NCBI GenBank assembly: GCA_943737045.1
Contig: CALSFV010000060.1
Span: 530,501-594,500, forward strand
Length of the DNA: 64,000 nucleotides
DNA from: Parapristionchus giblindavisi
Taxonomy: Eukaryota; Nematoda; Chromadorea; Rhabditida; Diplogasteridae
Direction: 5' to 3'
Shown here: in pieces, positions 44,920-55,184 of the stretch
Layout of the letters: every line of letters begins with the position of its first letter
How positions within the stretch are numbered: the first letter of the stretch is position 1
Notes under the pieces: model-generated
What the model saw: only the letters and a program-made list of their open reading frames with translations
What the model was told of the DNA's origin: nothing
Database searches by the model: none
Made by a program: the position numbers and the translations under genes

Positions 44920-45387
44920 CTGATACAGCATATGTCATTGGATGACATAAAAATGAATTGTCATTGTCATTAGAGTTGTCATTTATTGGATGAATCGCTT
45001 GCCCGCCACTGATTTTCTTTCAAGCAATCCGATAAACGTATCATAAGGAATATTGGGTACAATGTGTACTAAAGCTCCTTCTCATATTTTGAGCTTATTT
45101 CTCAAAGAACACACTCATCTGCTACATGCATGGTCGTATTTTAATTCGGATACACTGATTCTGGGCTATGTTCTAGACCTACAACACAATTGCTACGGGA
45201 ATAGTCGTGAAACCAAAAAAAATAGCCTGCGAGGATCGAAATGCACTGCATTGTGAGTGAGATCGATTGCTAGAACTCGAGAGAAAAAAAGCGTAACATT
45301 CCGGAACCGTAAACCATCAGTACCATAACCCTACGGCACTGTAACCCATAAGTGCCATAACCCATTAGTACGGTAACCCTACAGTAC

Positions 45388-45526
45388 CTCTTCGAGGGAA
45401 GATCCTCGCAAGAATGCCTTGAAGACGGAAGATTGGAACTGTTTGATCACATTGAGTTCTCCTCTTCGTTTCAACTCAAAGCCCTTCAATTCAGCGAGGG
45501 AACCGTCCAGATTGAAGACTGCATAT
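45388..45526 (-). pseudogene. POLE: POLE copy C exon, [17 protein letters not shown]
   Basis: A 139-bp exon with intact frame, splice sites like those in copies A and B. Confidence 0.92.
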
Positions 45527-45639
45527 CTATAATGACATTTGAAATGACAAATGACATTGACAATGAAATGACATTTAATTACTATATCACAGTACCATCT
45601 ATACAAACATACTAAAAAATGAAGAGAAACGGTTGGCTG

Positions 45640-45796
45640 CAAAAAAGTTATGGCTGAAAAACCAAAATATGATAGAATATTGGCAAGCACTGTAGATTTA
45701 CCTCCCGATCAATTATTTAATTTTGCTGATCGAATACGTGCGTCTCGTAAACGCGAAATTTATAAAAATAGTATTTTTAATAAATATTATTATTAA
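45640..45796 (+). pseudogene. Coding-like fragment inserted in copy C intron
   Basis: Two overlapping plus-strand frames look protein-like: [20 protein letters not shown] and, from the ATG at 45650, [20 protein letters not shown] then NFADRIRASRKREIYKN. This suggests a frameshifted transposon remnant. Copies A and B lack it. The family is not recognised. Confidence 0.3.
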
Positions 45797-46115
45797 ACCC
45801 TAATGCACATAGCGGGCATTGATTCAACAAGCGATGGATTACGATAAGAGGCATTCACACATATCCGTTCAGAAAGCCGACCAAGAATCAACAATCGCCA
45901 TTCGCAGATTCCAAGCTAACAAAGCAATGCTGTGACATCAATCCACCAGGCCCAGCTCCCAATCCTTTCTACAGTCCTTAATTGATCTTCAGCAACCCAG
46001 AATGAAACAAACGCCTTTTCCCATACCTACACCACCATCATTTGAATGATACATAGTACACATATCATCTTTTGGACGAATGATAACTTAAATAAAAATT
46101 AAAACTTTACCGTAT

Positions 46116-46178
46116 CTCTTCTTGAGTTTCTTTCCTTCCTTCTTCGAGGCGAATGATCGCCTGATACGGACCGTCTAC
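46116..46178 (-). pseudogene. POLE: POLE copy C exon, VDGPYQAII with 5-bp deletion and lost donor
   Basis: After ATCATTC the bases TGCCC are gone, shifting the frame. The donor reads AGAG|ATACGG in place of GTACGG. Confidence 0.88.
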
Positions 46179-46325
46179 CTGCAAACCAATTGACAATTGT
46201 CATTAGTCTGACTGACAATAATCTCTACCTGCAAACCAATTGACAATTGTCATTAGTCTGACTGACAATAATCTCTACCTGCAAACCAATTGACAATTGT
46301 CATTAGTCTGACCGACAATAATAAT
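46176..46325 (-). repeat. Three tandem 50-bp units containing the 3' splice site
   Basis: The unit CTGCAAACCAATTGACAATT (plus-strand orientation) occurs three times, each including the intron end TTTGCAG|GTAGA. Copy A has two. Confidence 0.85.
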
Positions 46326-46831
46326 AACACTAAAGGAATCAGAATGTCATAGATGTTGAAAATATAGACCCCGCGTAGGTATTTCCCAACTTTTAAGGGG
46401 GCAATCGTTGATCTACCAAGCGCATTCATGTTTCGACTTATTCATATCTTCCATATGTGTACACTACTGATTGATCTCTTTCTTGGTCCATAGTCATAGA
46501 TCTATATCACTACATGATCACTAATTAAACACATACACACTCTCTCCATTAAATCTTACCATTAGCATGCTAATACAGTTCTAAAAATCTGTTGATCAGC
46601 CCAGGATCCAGGATCTTGTCGTTATTTCAATATTTTCAGATTAATCAAAAATAGAGCAATATTAATTTCATTCATTCATTAAGCAAGAGTTCATTTGGCC
46701 GAGGCTCGTATTCTTTTTCCTTGAATATATCACAGTCTAATGACAGTATTTCTGGAAATTGCCCTAGCAGTTTGCCCCGCGGGGCCACCTGCGGGGAACA
46801 TTTGCGGAGATAAAAAAAACCCACAACCAAC

Positions 46832-46960
46832 CTCGAAGTAGATGGAATTCTCCGCAGACAGTGTGTACGATCCGTCTGGTTGGAGGTTATGGTATTGATC
46901 ATTGGTGAAGAGTCCTTGCACGGGCGCATTCAATATCACCGCTGGATACGAAATTGTGAC
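46832..46960 (-). pseudogene. POLE: POLE copy C exon, NAPVQGLFTNDQYHNLQ
   Basis: A 129-bp exon: VTISYPAVILNAPVQGLFTN and DGSYTLSAENSIYFE. Acceptor TTACAG, donor GAG|GTTGGT. Confidence 0.92.
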
Positions 46961-46964
46961 CTGT

Positions 46965-47070
46965 AAGGAAGATACACGGTACAGGCGTGACGTCACCATC
47001 GTATACGGAGCGTATTTGCCCAAAATCACAAGCTCCGCTTACGCTACTGACGTTCATGAACAAAGCCCAT
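46965..47070. mobile_element. TGACGTCA repeat upstream of copy C exon
   Basis: GGCGTGACGTCACCATCGTA at 46984, then TACGGAGCGTATTTG and AAGCTCCGCTTACGC. It is related to the copy B insert at 39285 but diverged, and lies 5 bp from the exon acceptor. Confidence 0.6.
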
Positions 47071-47183
47071 ACGGAACTATTGATTATTGAAAAGCAGAAA
47101 GAGTTGATGTAGTGTGGCAACTGTAAGATACTGTGACGAGTACTCCTATTATTTATTCATTTATTTATTTCTTTATCCATCTA

Positions 47184-47235
47184 GGGAGCAGGTAAGGGTA
47201 AGGGTAAGGGTAAGGGAGTTAAAAGGTAAGGGAGC
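47184..47235 (+). repeat. GTAAGG microsatellite
   Basis: Four perfect GGGTAA units and further degenerate ones. Confidence 0.8.
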
Positions 47236-47480
47236 AAGTTTGCACTTGCACTAGTTTGCACTATGAGTACTGTAATGAGAAAGTAGGTCGGCGATAAAGT
47301 GCCGCACCTTATAATTAGCCGAGATTCTGTATTTTGAATCCAAAAATTCGAAAACGAGGATTAAATTGAGATGTATCATTCTTAGTAAGAAAATATGTAG
47401 AAAACCACCTTCAATCAATAATATCATAAACATTGTATCCATCGATTATAGGTCAATCAATAAATCAATCAATAACTCAC

Positions 47481-47539
47481 CAGATACCGTCAGTGTCCAG
47501 CTCAAACGCTCGCCCAATCTGCTCAACCAGTTTACTAGC
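47481..47539 (-). pseudogene. POLE: POLE copy C exon with motif C
   Basis: Encodes ASKLVEQIGRAFELDTDGIW, with the catalytic DTD. Splice sites intact. Confidence 0.93.
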
Positions 47540-48058
47540 CTGATATGCATAAACATTTTTCTTGTTTGCAATCCAATCGTGGTGGAATCGTTGAACAAAA
47601 TTCCCACCAACCCATCGTAGCATCAGTGAAACTTCAATGCAACTTGTCGGAAGACTAACATTGACGCCAAGATATATTTAAAAATACCACTATAAAACCA
47701 CAACTATAAATTTACGACTATAAAATTATATTATTAGTATGAAAAGATCTTAAAAATATTTTACAGCAAGCAAAAAGATAAACAATGTTATTCAAAAGTC
47801 GAAGAAAAAAGCTTTTGCTTTTCTTTAACTTTTGAACAGTGGATAGTGTCCAGGCACTTTCTCGTTTCGCATCAATTATATTCTTCGCGCTATAGGCATT
47901 ACACCAATCGGCTAAGGTATTCAAAGTGTGATATACAATCACATAGATTATTGGCTGATTTGAGAACGATGAATAGTTCTCCAACAACCATAAATAAGTT
48001 TCATAAAAAATAAATAAATATAAGAATAAATATAATAAATAAAACAATTGCCCATTAC

Positions 48059-48116
48059 CTCCGTAATGATGTTTGCGCCCGTGTGACACACGATACCCGC
48101 CATCTCCATCGAGAAC
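48059..48116 (-). pseudogene. POLE: POLE copy C exon, FSMEMAGIVCHTGAN
   Basis: A 58-bp exon identical in length to copy A, donor GAG|GTAATG. Confidence 0.92.
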
Positions 48117-48423
48117 CTTTATAGGTCATCGTTTTATTAATAATATAAATAGATAGATGCCCTATGGTGTCATGTAATTATTTATTAATAATCATTAAAC
48201 TGCAATTGCATACAAACATAGGCCGAATAGCTACGTTACACATTTTCAAAATGCGGTCAGGCTTTTCGATTTTTCGGGACTTTTAGGAACAAATGCGGTC
48301 AGGTAATCAAAAAATCTCCCAAATGGGGTCACGCTTTTAGATTTTTCATGTCAGGCTTCGTATTTTGCAACATACTTTTTGGTCTATGCATACAAATACA
48401 AATAATTATACATATCCAATTAG

Positions 48424-48524
48424 CATCTCGATCCCTTCCTCATAACGTATCCATAGAACGAGTTGAGAATGCACTTATGCGCCAGCTGGAGTGACTCGAA
48501 CAGCACACACTTGCCTCTGGCAAC
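48424..48524 (-). pseudogene. POLE: POLE copy C exon with motif B, donor destroyed
   Basis: Encodes [20 protein letters not shown] then [10 protein letters not shown]. The donor reads AGATG|CTAATT against AGATG|GTAATT in copy A. Confidence 0.9.
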
Positions 48525-48749
48525 CTGTCATTAATAAATATATTGATTTTTTTAAACAAATCAAAAATCAACGGATAAACAAATTGTCAATCGTCTAAAG
48601 GCTAGGCATACCAACTATAATAAACTAAACTATAATAAACACAAAATCGGTAATGTTCTGCTCGAAAATCATATTTTATAAGCAGATAAAACATTCCTCG
48701 ATTTGCATACTCTCTCGCCTCGATTTCCCTACTTTTCGTTTCTTCTTAC

Positions 48750-48828
48750 CTTGAGTGTGGCAATATCATTCGGATCCACTCGGTCCAGTTCATTCTTCGC
48801 TTTCTTCAGTTTGTCCTTGTACTCATAT
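48750..48828 (-). pseudogene. POLE: POLE copy C exon, YEYKDKLKKAKNELD
   Basis: A 79-bp exon, frame and splice sites intact. Confidence 0.9.
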
Positions 48829-49175
48829 CTGAAGTTAGTTCAATTTTCAAGTTTTAGTTTAAATTTTTAAAGTTCTTCCCATTTTCATGATGATTCCCGG
48901 CATTTATTTATTTTGCACTACCTCGGAAGATTCATGTTTCGTCGATTCAGTATATACGGATAATCAAAACAGAATATATTTATATATTTTATCTATTATA
49001 CATGCACACGCATGCAACGACACATGAAAATGAATATGATCAAAAAATAAATAGGTGAATCGCTAGTGTATAGCATTCTCCAGAGTTGAGGAAAAATCAA
49101 CAACACCAAAATACAAAATTTTTCAGAGTTGAAAAACTCAATGAGTCGGAAAACTAAATCAATAAACTACCGTAC

Positions 49176-49312
49176 CTTCGATCACGGAAATTCTTCACTG
49201 TATCAACGTAGAAGGCGTTCTCTCGCTCCCATGCCACCTTCCGCTTGCACTTGGCATCGGTCGAGTTGTAGCAGCACGTGATACACACCGTGTCGTCCAC
49301 GATTGCCGATGG
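49176..49312 (-). pseudogene. POLE: POLE copy C fused exon (CxxC segment joined to RENAFYVDTVK)
   Basis: Reads PSAIVDDTVCITCCYNSTDA then CKRKVAWERENAFYVDTVKN. A deletion of about 600 bp relative to copy A joins two exons in frame and removes the PCSRGENERLQ exon and part of the next. The acceptor TTCGTTCAG, lost in copy A, is present here. Confidence 0.9.
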
Positions 49313-49605
49313 CTGAACGAAAGAACCAATCGATAATTTGACCGTCGTTTTGTTTATTTGATCTTTTTTCTTACCCTAACCTTAGAACAATACACTGTAG
49401 TTATCTCCATGCAACATCGCTTTCCTATATCCACATGATCGACTAATTGTAAAATCATCCAATAACACAACCAGAAAAGATCAATCAGAGTCACGCCCGC
49501 ACTATTCATGTTTCAGTTCGAGCATATCTAGCCAGCTAATTGTCACAAATGCTGATTGCGCGGTATATCCAAAGTGAAAATTTTAAAAAATAACACAATA
49601 CAAGC

Positions 49606-49681
49606 CTGCAAACGGTTGGTGAGAATGATGTTGGGGTACATGGCACCGACGTCAAGATGGTAGATACGGGGCTTCTCTAGT
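49606..49681 (-). pseudogene. POLE: POLE copy C exon with motif A, donor GT to GC
   Basis: Encodes [18 protein letters not shown] then ILTNRLQ, closer to human (IILTNRLQ) than copy A. The donor reads CAG|GCTTGT. Confidence 0.9.
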
Positions 49682-50011
49682 CTGTAATAATTATTATATA
49701 TTACTATGCATGGTTAACTCAGGTACCAAATACTCATGCGGTTACATTTATGCTAAATTTTTGTTCGAAATCTACATTAATTCAGTAAAGGAAGTCTCAT
49801 TGTCAGATGTGCGGAGACACGTAAGGCAAACATAACACCGCAAAAAAACCCAATTGTAAAAAAAACCTATGGAATCAAATTTATTACCCAACCTACCCTA
49901 ATTCACTAATTCAATGGGAAGCTATTCAATTCCCGGGAATTCATTCCCAGGTTCAGGTTCAATTTACCCACGACCAAACCCGTCTGGCCTTCGCCGAGGT
50001 TCCTCTCATAC

Positions 50012-50111
50012 CTCGCTGGATGCAACAAGAGAGCGTCCAGTTGCTTCGTAACTCCACCGATCGCCTCTTCCCAATTGGTTACATTCTCTCGTCTGATAGC
50101 GTATCACCAGC
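50012..50111 (-). pseudogene. POLE: POLE copy C exon with 28-bp deletion
   Basis: Relative to copy A, 28 bp after GGTGATACGCT are missing. The frame shifts to SDERM and then a stop codon. Confidence 0.9.
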
Positions 50112-50286
50112 CTGCAAATTAAAGTCAGTTTACGATAACCAAAAAAGTACAACAGAAACGTTCAAATCGGAAAATACTCCAATATTGCACGGGCACTGCA
50201 TCCACTATAGACTACCGTAACAATTGTAAACCCAGCTGATACAAAATACCGCATCTTTCAGACAGCTTCTACCGTATACCACTGAC

Positions 50287-50406
50287 CTCTCGGCTCAGTT
50301 CCGTGATAGCCGCAGGCACGAGACGGAATCTCGTGGGTATATCCGCCCGAAAGACACCCGCTTCGAGGGCCTCCACGTGACCACCCACGTACGTTTCCGA
50401 TTCGAT
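50287..50406 (-). pseudogene. POLE: POLE copy C exon, [14 protein letters not shown]
   Basis: Forty codons, [20 protein letters not shown] to ITELSRE, with intact splice sites. Confidence 0.92.
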
Positions 50407-50730
50407 CTGAACAGATATGTATAAGTGTTGAACTTTTAATCGGCAAATCAAGTAAACATTAATAAATAATATCTATGTGAAACATCAATCTCATAGGTTG
50501 TCAGCACTACATCTCATTGTGAGAGAAATCATATTTGCACAAACTAAGCTAACAATAAACACACACCGCTATGAAATCACATCACCGAAACACAATACAT
50601 TATTATAATATTATTATTGTCGTTATTAATATTATTAATATCATCAGCATTATTAGAATCCAAGCAACAAAACAATATAGGATGAATTAACTTAAATTAA
50701 ACTGCTTATTCTAACAAAATAATGAAATAC

Positions 50731-50859
50731 CTTATGGCCGTCAGCAGTCCACTCGGTCTCCTCTTTGCCCTTGAACTTATTGGGAAAGATGATATTGTTA
50801 TGGAATGCCTCCACCATGAAAAGAGCCTCGCAGAGTGTGCCGGAGCCCTTGCGGAGTAC
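50731..50859 (-). pseudogene. POLE: POLE copy C exon, [17 protein letters not shown]
   Basis: Forty-three codons: [20 protein letters not shown] and [17 protein letters not shown] then TADGHK. Human has [20 protein letters not shown] and ANIIFPNK. It is the most 5' POLE exon in the window. Copy C ends 0.14 kb upstream at the retrotransposon. Confidence 0.93.
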
Positions 50860-50989
50860 CTGCGTGCATACATTTTCATAGCATCATAATGCGAGGATTG
50901 ATCCACCATATATGGCTCATTTTCATTCACTTGAAGCAAAAAGAAGCTAAAAATGACGATTTTTAAGCAAAAAAAACGAATTTTCTGAT

Positions 50990-53366
50990 AACTGATAGAA
51001 TGATCGACTGGGTTCTAGCTAGTGATACCACATTAATTTCGGCCGTATCCGTCATTCCCCCTTTCCCAACATCCGATCACTCTGGTATATCTTTCTCCCT
51101 CTCCTTCCCTCTCCCTCCCTCTTCTCCTCCTAAGATCCGCGACTACAGTCGTGTTGATTACCCTGCCCTGAACAACCACTTCGCCAATATTGATTGGTTG
51201 TCTCTGTTCCGTGACTGCACCCACATTGATACCGTCTATTCCATTTTCGTGTCTGTAGTTCATTCTGCCATAGACTCTTTTGTTCCCTATCGAACCCCCA
51301 GACCACCTTTCATGTCCTACCCCCCTCATATCATTCGTCTTATGAAACATCGTAATGCATTATTCTCTAAGATACATATACCTTCTGTTAAGTTCCTCTT
51401 TGACCAATGTAGCAAGAACCTATTATTTGAAATCAACAAATGGACCCGTTTCTGCAATCGTAAGAAACTCCTTAATTCCCGTGATTTATATAGACATGTA
51501 TCTAATCTCACTAAGCCCAAACTCACCATCCCTGATCTACGCAATTCCCTCAATGACACTGTATTAGACTCTTCATCTAAGGCCAATTTACTTGCTTCCG
51601 AGTTTGCCTCACATTTCACTATTGATGATGGTAGTATCCCTTCCCTCTCCACCTCCCCCATCCCCCCATCTCTCTCATTGTTCACAATATTTCCACAATC
51701 CGTATATAAAGCCCTCCGTAGATTGAAACCTTCATGTTCCACTGGACATGATGCCATTCCCCAGATAATCTTCTCCAAATGTGCTAGTTCCCTATCAACC
51801 CCCCTCGCTGATATATACAATCTCAGCCTCATATCAGGTACCGTACCCTCCTCTTGGAGGCATTCCTATATCACCCCCATTCCCAAAGTAGGCAAGGATA
51901 AGCACCTCCCCTCCTCTTACCGACCAATATCCATTATATCCCCTGCAGCAAAGACCATGGAACGTATAGTTAAAGACCATCTCGTACACCATCTCTCCCG
52001 TTTCAACATTATTCCCCCCACTCAGCACGGTTTTCGTTCCGGCGCTAGTGTTGTTACCAACTTGTTACAATGCCAAAATGATTGGACCACTGCCCATTCC
52101 AATAAACTTGTCACAGATGTTGTGTACATAGATTATACACGTGCTTTTGATGTTGTTCCTTATCCTAAATTACTTTCACGATTGCTTCACTACGGTATCC
52201 ACGGTTGTTTGTATAACTGGCTAGTATCTTTTCTATCTGATAGATCTTTTTGTGTTAGACTATCTTCCACTCTCAGTAACTCTTTTCCGATTGTCTCTGG
52301 TGTTCCCCAAGGTAGCGTCCTCGGCCCCATACTTTTCTCGCTTTATCTCTCTGATTTATCAGCTACTCTGTCTAGATATCATAATGTCAAAGTGCAATGT
52401 TATGCTGATGACGTTAAGTTGTATGTTTCCTATAACCGTAAGAACCGTGATGCTCTTACTTCCGAATTTCAACTTGCTCTCGATTGTTTGTACAACTGGT
52501 CTAATGCCAACCAGTTGTCTATCTCTGCTTCCAAATGTTCACACATTCGAATAGGCTCACAATCCCAAACCAATCGTTACCATATTGACTCAATACCCCT
52601 CCCCCTGTCTAATAATGTTCGTGATCTAGGTGTCCAAGTTCGTTCTGATTTAAAGCATACCTCCTCTGTCAAAACCCGTGCTCTACAAGCTCGTAACAAG
52701 ATGTTTCTCCTTTTTAAAGCCGTCCCCGTTAATTGCCCTGAAATCCTTGTCAAATGTTATAAAACCTATGTATTACCCCTCCTTGACTTCGCTTCACCCT
52801 TTTGGAATCCACATTACCTTTCCGATATTCGTTCCCTTGAGAATGTTCAACACACTTTCACTCGTCAAGTTTTCTACCGTTGTTTCCCCTCCCCTACATA
52901 TCCTGAATCTATGCCCTCTTACAATGATCGGATGAAAACCCTAGGCCTGCGCGCGTTAGTTGAGAGGAGAGTCATTAGTGACCTTTGTATGTGTTTTTCG
53001 ATTATGTCCGGTTCCACCATTATCGATCGCTCATCTTTTTATTTATACAAACCTTTACGAGATCGAACGTCCTCATTCGGCATCCATATCGAAGCGACCA
53101 CAAGCACCGCCCGATTCCACTCTTTTCCTGTTCGAACGGCCAGATGGTACTCCCGATTACCTCCACTCATCACTTCATCAACCAATCCCAATATATTCAA
53201 ATACCGGCTTACCCATCACCCCATCATTCACGAATTACGTCCTTTGTAAATCCCCCCCCCCCCCGCCAGTCTGGAGAGTCAATAATATATTATATCATGT
53301 TCTTTATCTTTTTAAATTTTTCTCATGTCTCGTTGCGCCTCGGGCGTAGATAAATTAATTAATTTA
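50990..53366 (+). mobile_element. 5'-truncated non-LTR retrotransposon
   Basis: Extends from the endonuclease remnant to a 3' terminus TAGATAAATTAATTAATTTA (53347-53366). A C-homopolymer run follows the stop codon at 53250. Short AT-rich 3' repeats instead of a long poly(A) are known for CR1-like elements. It sits next to the 5' end of POLE copy C. Confidence 0.8.
51000..53249 (+). CDS. Non-LTR retrotransposon endonuclease-end/reverse transcriptase ORF, 5'-truncated
   Basis: A 749-codon open frame. Residues 1-35 (IDWVLASD and TSDHSGISFSL) are the end of an APE-type endonuclease. The RT domain spans roughly residues 290-500: SYRPISIISPAAKTMER, QHGFRSG, VVYIDYTRAFDVV, VSGVPQGSVLGPILFSLY and CYADDVKLYVS with the catalytic YADD. 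A C-terminal LINE region follows. The architecture fits the Jockey/CR1 group. The true ORF would begin further upstream, so the ATG at 51000 is only the first in the truncated copy. The frame has no internal stop, so the insertion is recent or selected. Confidence 0.9.
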   Translation: MIDWVLASDTTLISAVSVIPPFPTSDHSGISFSLSFPLPPSSPPKIRDYSRVDYPALNNHFANIDWLSLFRDCTHIDTVYSIFVSVVHSAIDSFVPYRTPRPPFMSYPPHIIRLMKHRNALFSKIHIPSVKFLFDQCSKNLLFEINKWTRFCNRKKLLNSRDLYRHVSNLTKPKLTIPDLRNSLNDTVLDSSSKANLLASEFASHFTIDDGSIPSLSTSPIPPSLSLFTIFPQSVYKALRRLKPSCSTGHDAIPQIIFSKCASSLSTPLADIYNLSLISGTVPSSWRHSYITPIPKVGKDKHLPSSYRPISIISPAAKTMERIVKDHLVHHLSRFNIIPPTQHGFRSGASVVTNLLQCQNDWTTAHSNKLVTDVVYIDYTRAFDVVPYPKLLSRLLHYGIHGCLYNWLVSFLSDRSFCVRLSSTLSNSFPIVSGVPQGSVLGPILFSLYLSDLSATLSRYHNVKVQCYADDVKLYVSYNRKNRDALTSEFQLALDCLYNWSNANQLSISASKCSHIRIGSQSQTNRYHIDSIPLPLSNNVRDLGVQVRSDLKHTSSVKTRALQARNKMFLLFKAVPVNCPEILVKCYKTYVLPLLDFASPFWNPHYLSDIRSLENVQHTFTRQVFYRCFPSPTYPESMPSYNDRMKTLGLRALVERRVISDLCMCFSIMSGSTIIDRSSFYLYKPLRDRTSSFGIHIEATTSTARFHSFPVRTARWYSRLPPLITSSTNPNIFKYRLTHHPIIHELRPL

Positions 53367-54092
53367 ACTATACCAAACTAACGGCAAGGGTATCGAAAAT
53401 GTATGACCTGCGAGAAGCGCGTTTCGCACACTATGTAATAAGAGAATACGATAGATAAGAAGTAATAAGAATCTCCATTCCTCCTTAGAATAACAATAAA
53501 AACGTATAGATTTGTACCAGGTGAATAAAGAATCAGAATCGAAAGATCAAAGACCAAAGACCACAGTTCACATCGTCTCCGCTCAGCGGAGTGATGGTGC
53601 AGAGGGCGAAGATTAAGAGATTGATTTATTGAGTGTTCTCTGTTTTCTTTTCTCATGTTTTTTTAAAATCCGTTCCCAATCCTCCTTCTAAAATAATATC
53701 ATATTTACATGCCCTAAACTTAATCATTTTCGTTGCATTGTTTTCGTTCATTTTAATCGTAGGGTTTGAACCCAACGATTACAACTCTGGTTTTGTCTAG
53801 AAATAGTTCGATACACCATCTAGAAACACTCTCAGTATGGTGGAAAGGAAAATTTTTATTTCTTTCAAAACAATATCTGCAATAATTACATTTACATGTC
53901 GAATTACCCAATCGTTAAATCCTACAGTAGTTCTTCCCTTTCTACCGGGAACTTCTCTTCTTGGCTAATCTGATTATATTGGATCTAATACTGACTAATG
54001 TCAGAGTGTATGTCACGCCATGAGAGTTAGTTTTTTTTTTTTTTTTTTTTTACATACCTCTTTTCAACTAAATTTTTACTTTCATTTTCTAG
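53367..54092. other. Intergenic sequence
   Basis: No gene recognised. It contains a GATCAAAGACCAAAGACC tract near 53544, a relative of the GATCAAAGATC repeats in the POLE introns, and a run of about 26 T at 54029. Confidence 0.4.
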
Positions 54093-54300
54093 GGGGGGAT
54101 GAGATTGTATTACTCAAAGATACCAGATCAGCTAGCTTTACCGGTTATTATTGCTATATGACAAGACATGGAATGCAAACTGCAAGGCGTAATGTCACAT
54201 GCAATTGCCAGATTAGGATTTGAACCTAAAGACAGGAATCCTCTTATAATGTCACGAGGGGATCATCCACTACCTGGAATTATTATCCGTATTGTGAAAG
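54093..54300 (+). pseudogene. Exon-like block with one in-frame TGA, unidentified
   Basis: Bounded by TTTTCTAG and AAAG|GTAAAT. One frame is open across 69 codons apart from TGA at 54159: MRLYYSKIPDQLALPVIIAI, stop, then QDMECKLQGVMSHAIARLGF and EPKDRNPLIMSRGDHPLPGI. It looks like a conserved cytosolic protein segment but I cannot name the family. It is either a pseudogene or a miscalled base. Confidence 0.4.
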
Positions 54301-54692
54301 GTAAATTTTTGTTTTTTTCAAAATATTATCATTAATAAATAAAAATACAGGTCCACTGATCCTCCACGAGATCATGAATAATCATAATCATCGTTAATCA
54401 ATAATCAATCAAAGCGATTATGGTTGAACGTCTCTTCTTCTTCCACTATGCTTATTATTCTATACTTGGGTAGCGATGATAAACATTTTTTTCTGAACAA
54501 CTAATCACGCAGATATAAAGAATCTTACACATTACAATAGCTACAAGACTCAACCAGAACTACACAACTCATTTTTGTTATCTCATTATCATATGATATT
54601 CAAGTTAGAGGGTCTTTCTAGCAATGTAATCAGTTGAGATATTGAGTAGGGTTCCGCTGTCTAGAACCCTGGCTGAAACAGCGAGGCCTTAA

Positions 54693-54805
54693 AGCGATAC
54701 CCCAAGATAATTTGAAACTCTCCGCTTTGGCCACAGTCTCTCGCTATCTTTGTGCTCGAGAGAGTATGACCAATGCGGAGAGTAAAATTAGCTTGGAGTG
54801 TGCCT
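54693..54805. mobile_element. 113-bp palindromic MITE flanked by TTAA, copy 1
   Basis: Ends AGCGATACCCCAAG and CTTGGAGTGTGCCT with TTAA at 54689-54692 and 54806-54809. The core is CTCTCGCTATC..GAGAGAG. It has the same length as the copy at 61556. Confidence 0.85.
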
Positions 54806-55184
54806 TTAACTATTTTTTTAAATTTTGCATGTTATATAATATTACTGGAGTACGTTTGCATGCTTTGATATACTGGGATTAACCTATAATTGTTTAGCAA
54901 CTTTTGGTGTACGATAAGGTGATTGTGTCCCGATGGACGCAGGAGGCGTTGCTATAGGAGTGCTTCCATGTTATTCCTTCCTTCTATCTTCGTTTATTTC
55001 ATTAAAAACATTAAAAATTCACTTGCATGGCTTGATATCAGTGAAAACCATAGATAAAACAAATAAATATATAAATATTATAAGTTTCTGACAATAATGA
55101 ATGAACACAATAATGTACAGTAAAGATTCAAAAAGGTGGTACTGTAGAGCTCAAAATCAATCAATGATTGTGATTCGCATTGAT

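Larger units (their letters stand above)
44776..50859 (-). pseudogene. POLE: POLE copy C, minus strand
   Basis: Fourteen exons from [15 protein letters not shown] (50731-50859) to [10 protein letters not shown] (44776-44919), in normal order on the minus strand. Lesions that differ from copy A: 28-bp deletion at 50012-50111, donor GT to GC at 49606, fusion deletion at 49229, donor GT to CT at 48424, exon CLLPASF missing, 5-bp deletion near 46147 and donor GT to AT at 46116. It cannot be functional. Confidence 0.9.

Noticed and set aside
50990..53366. A host gene at the 749-codon ORF
   Set aside because: The RT motifs, including YADD, and the endonuclease remnant mark it as a retrotransposon.
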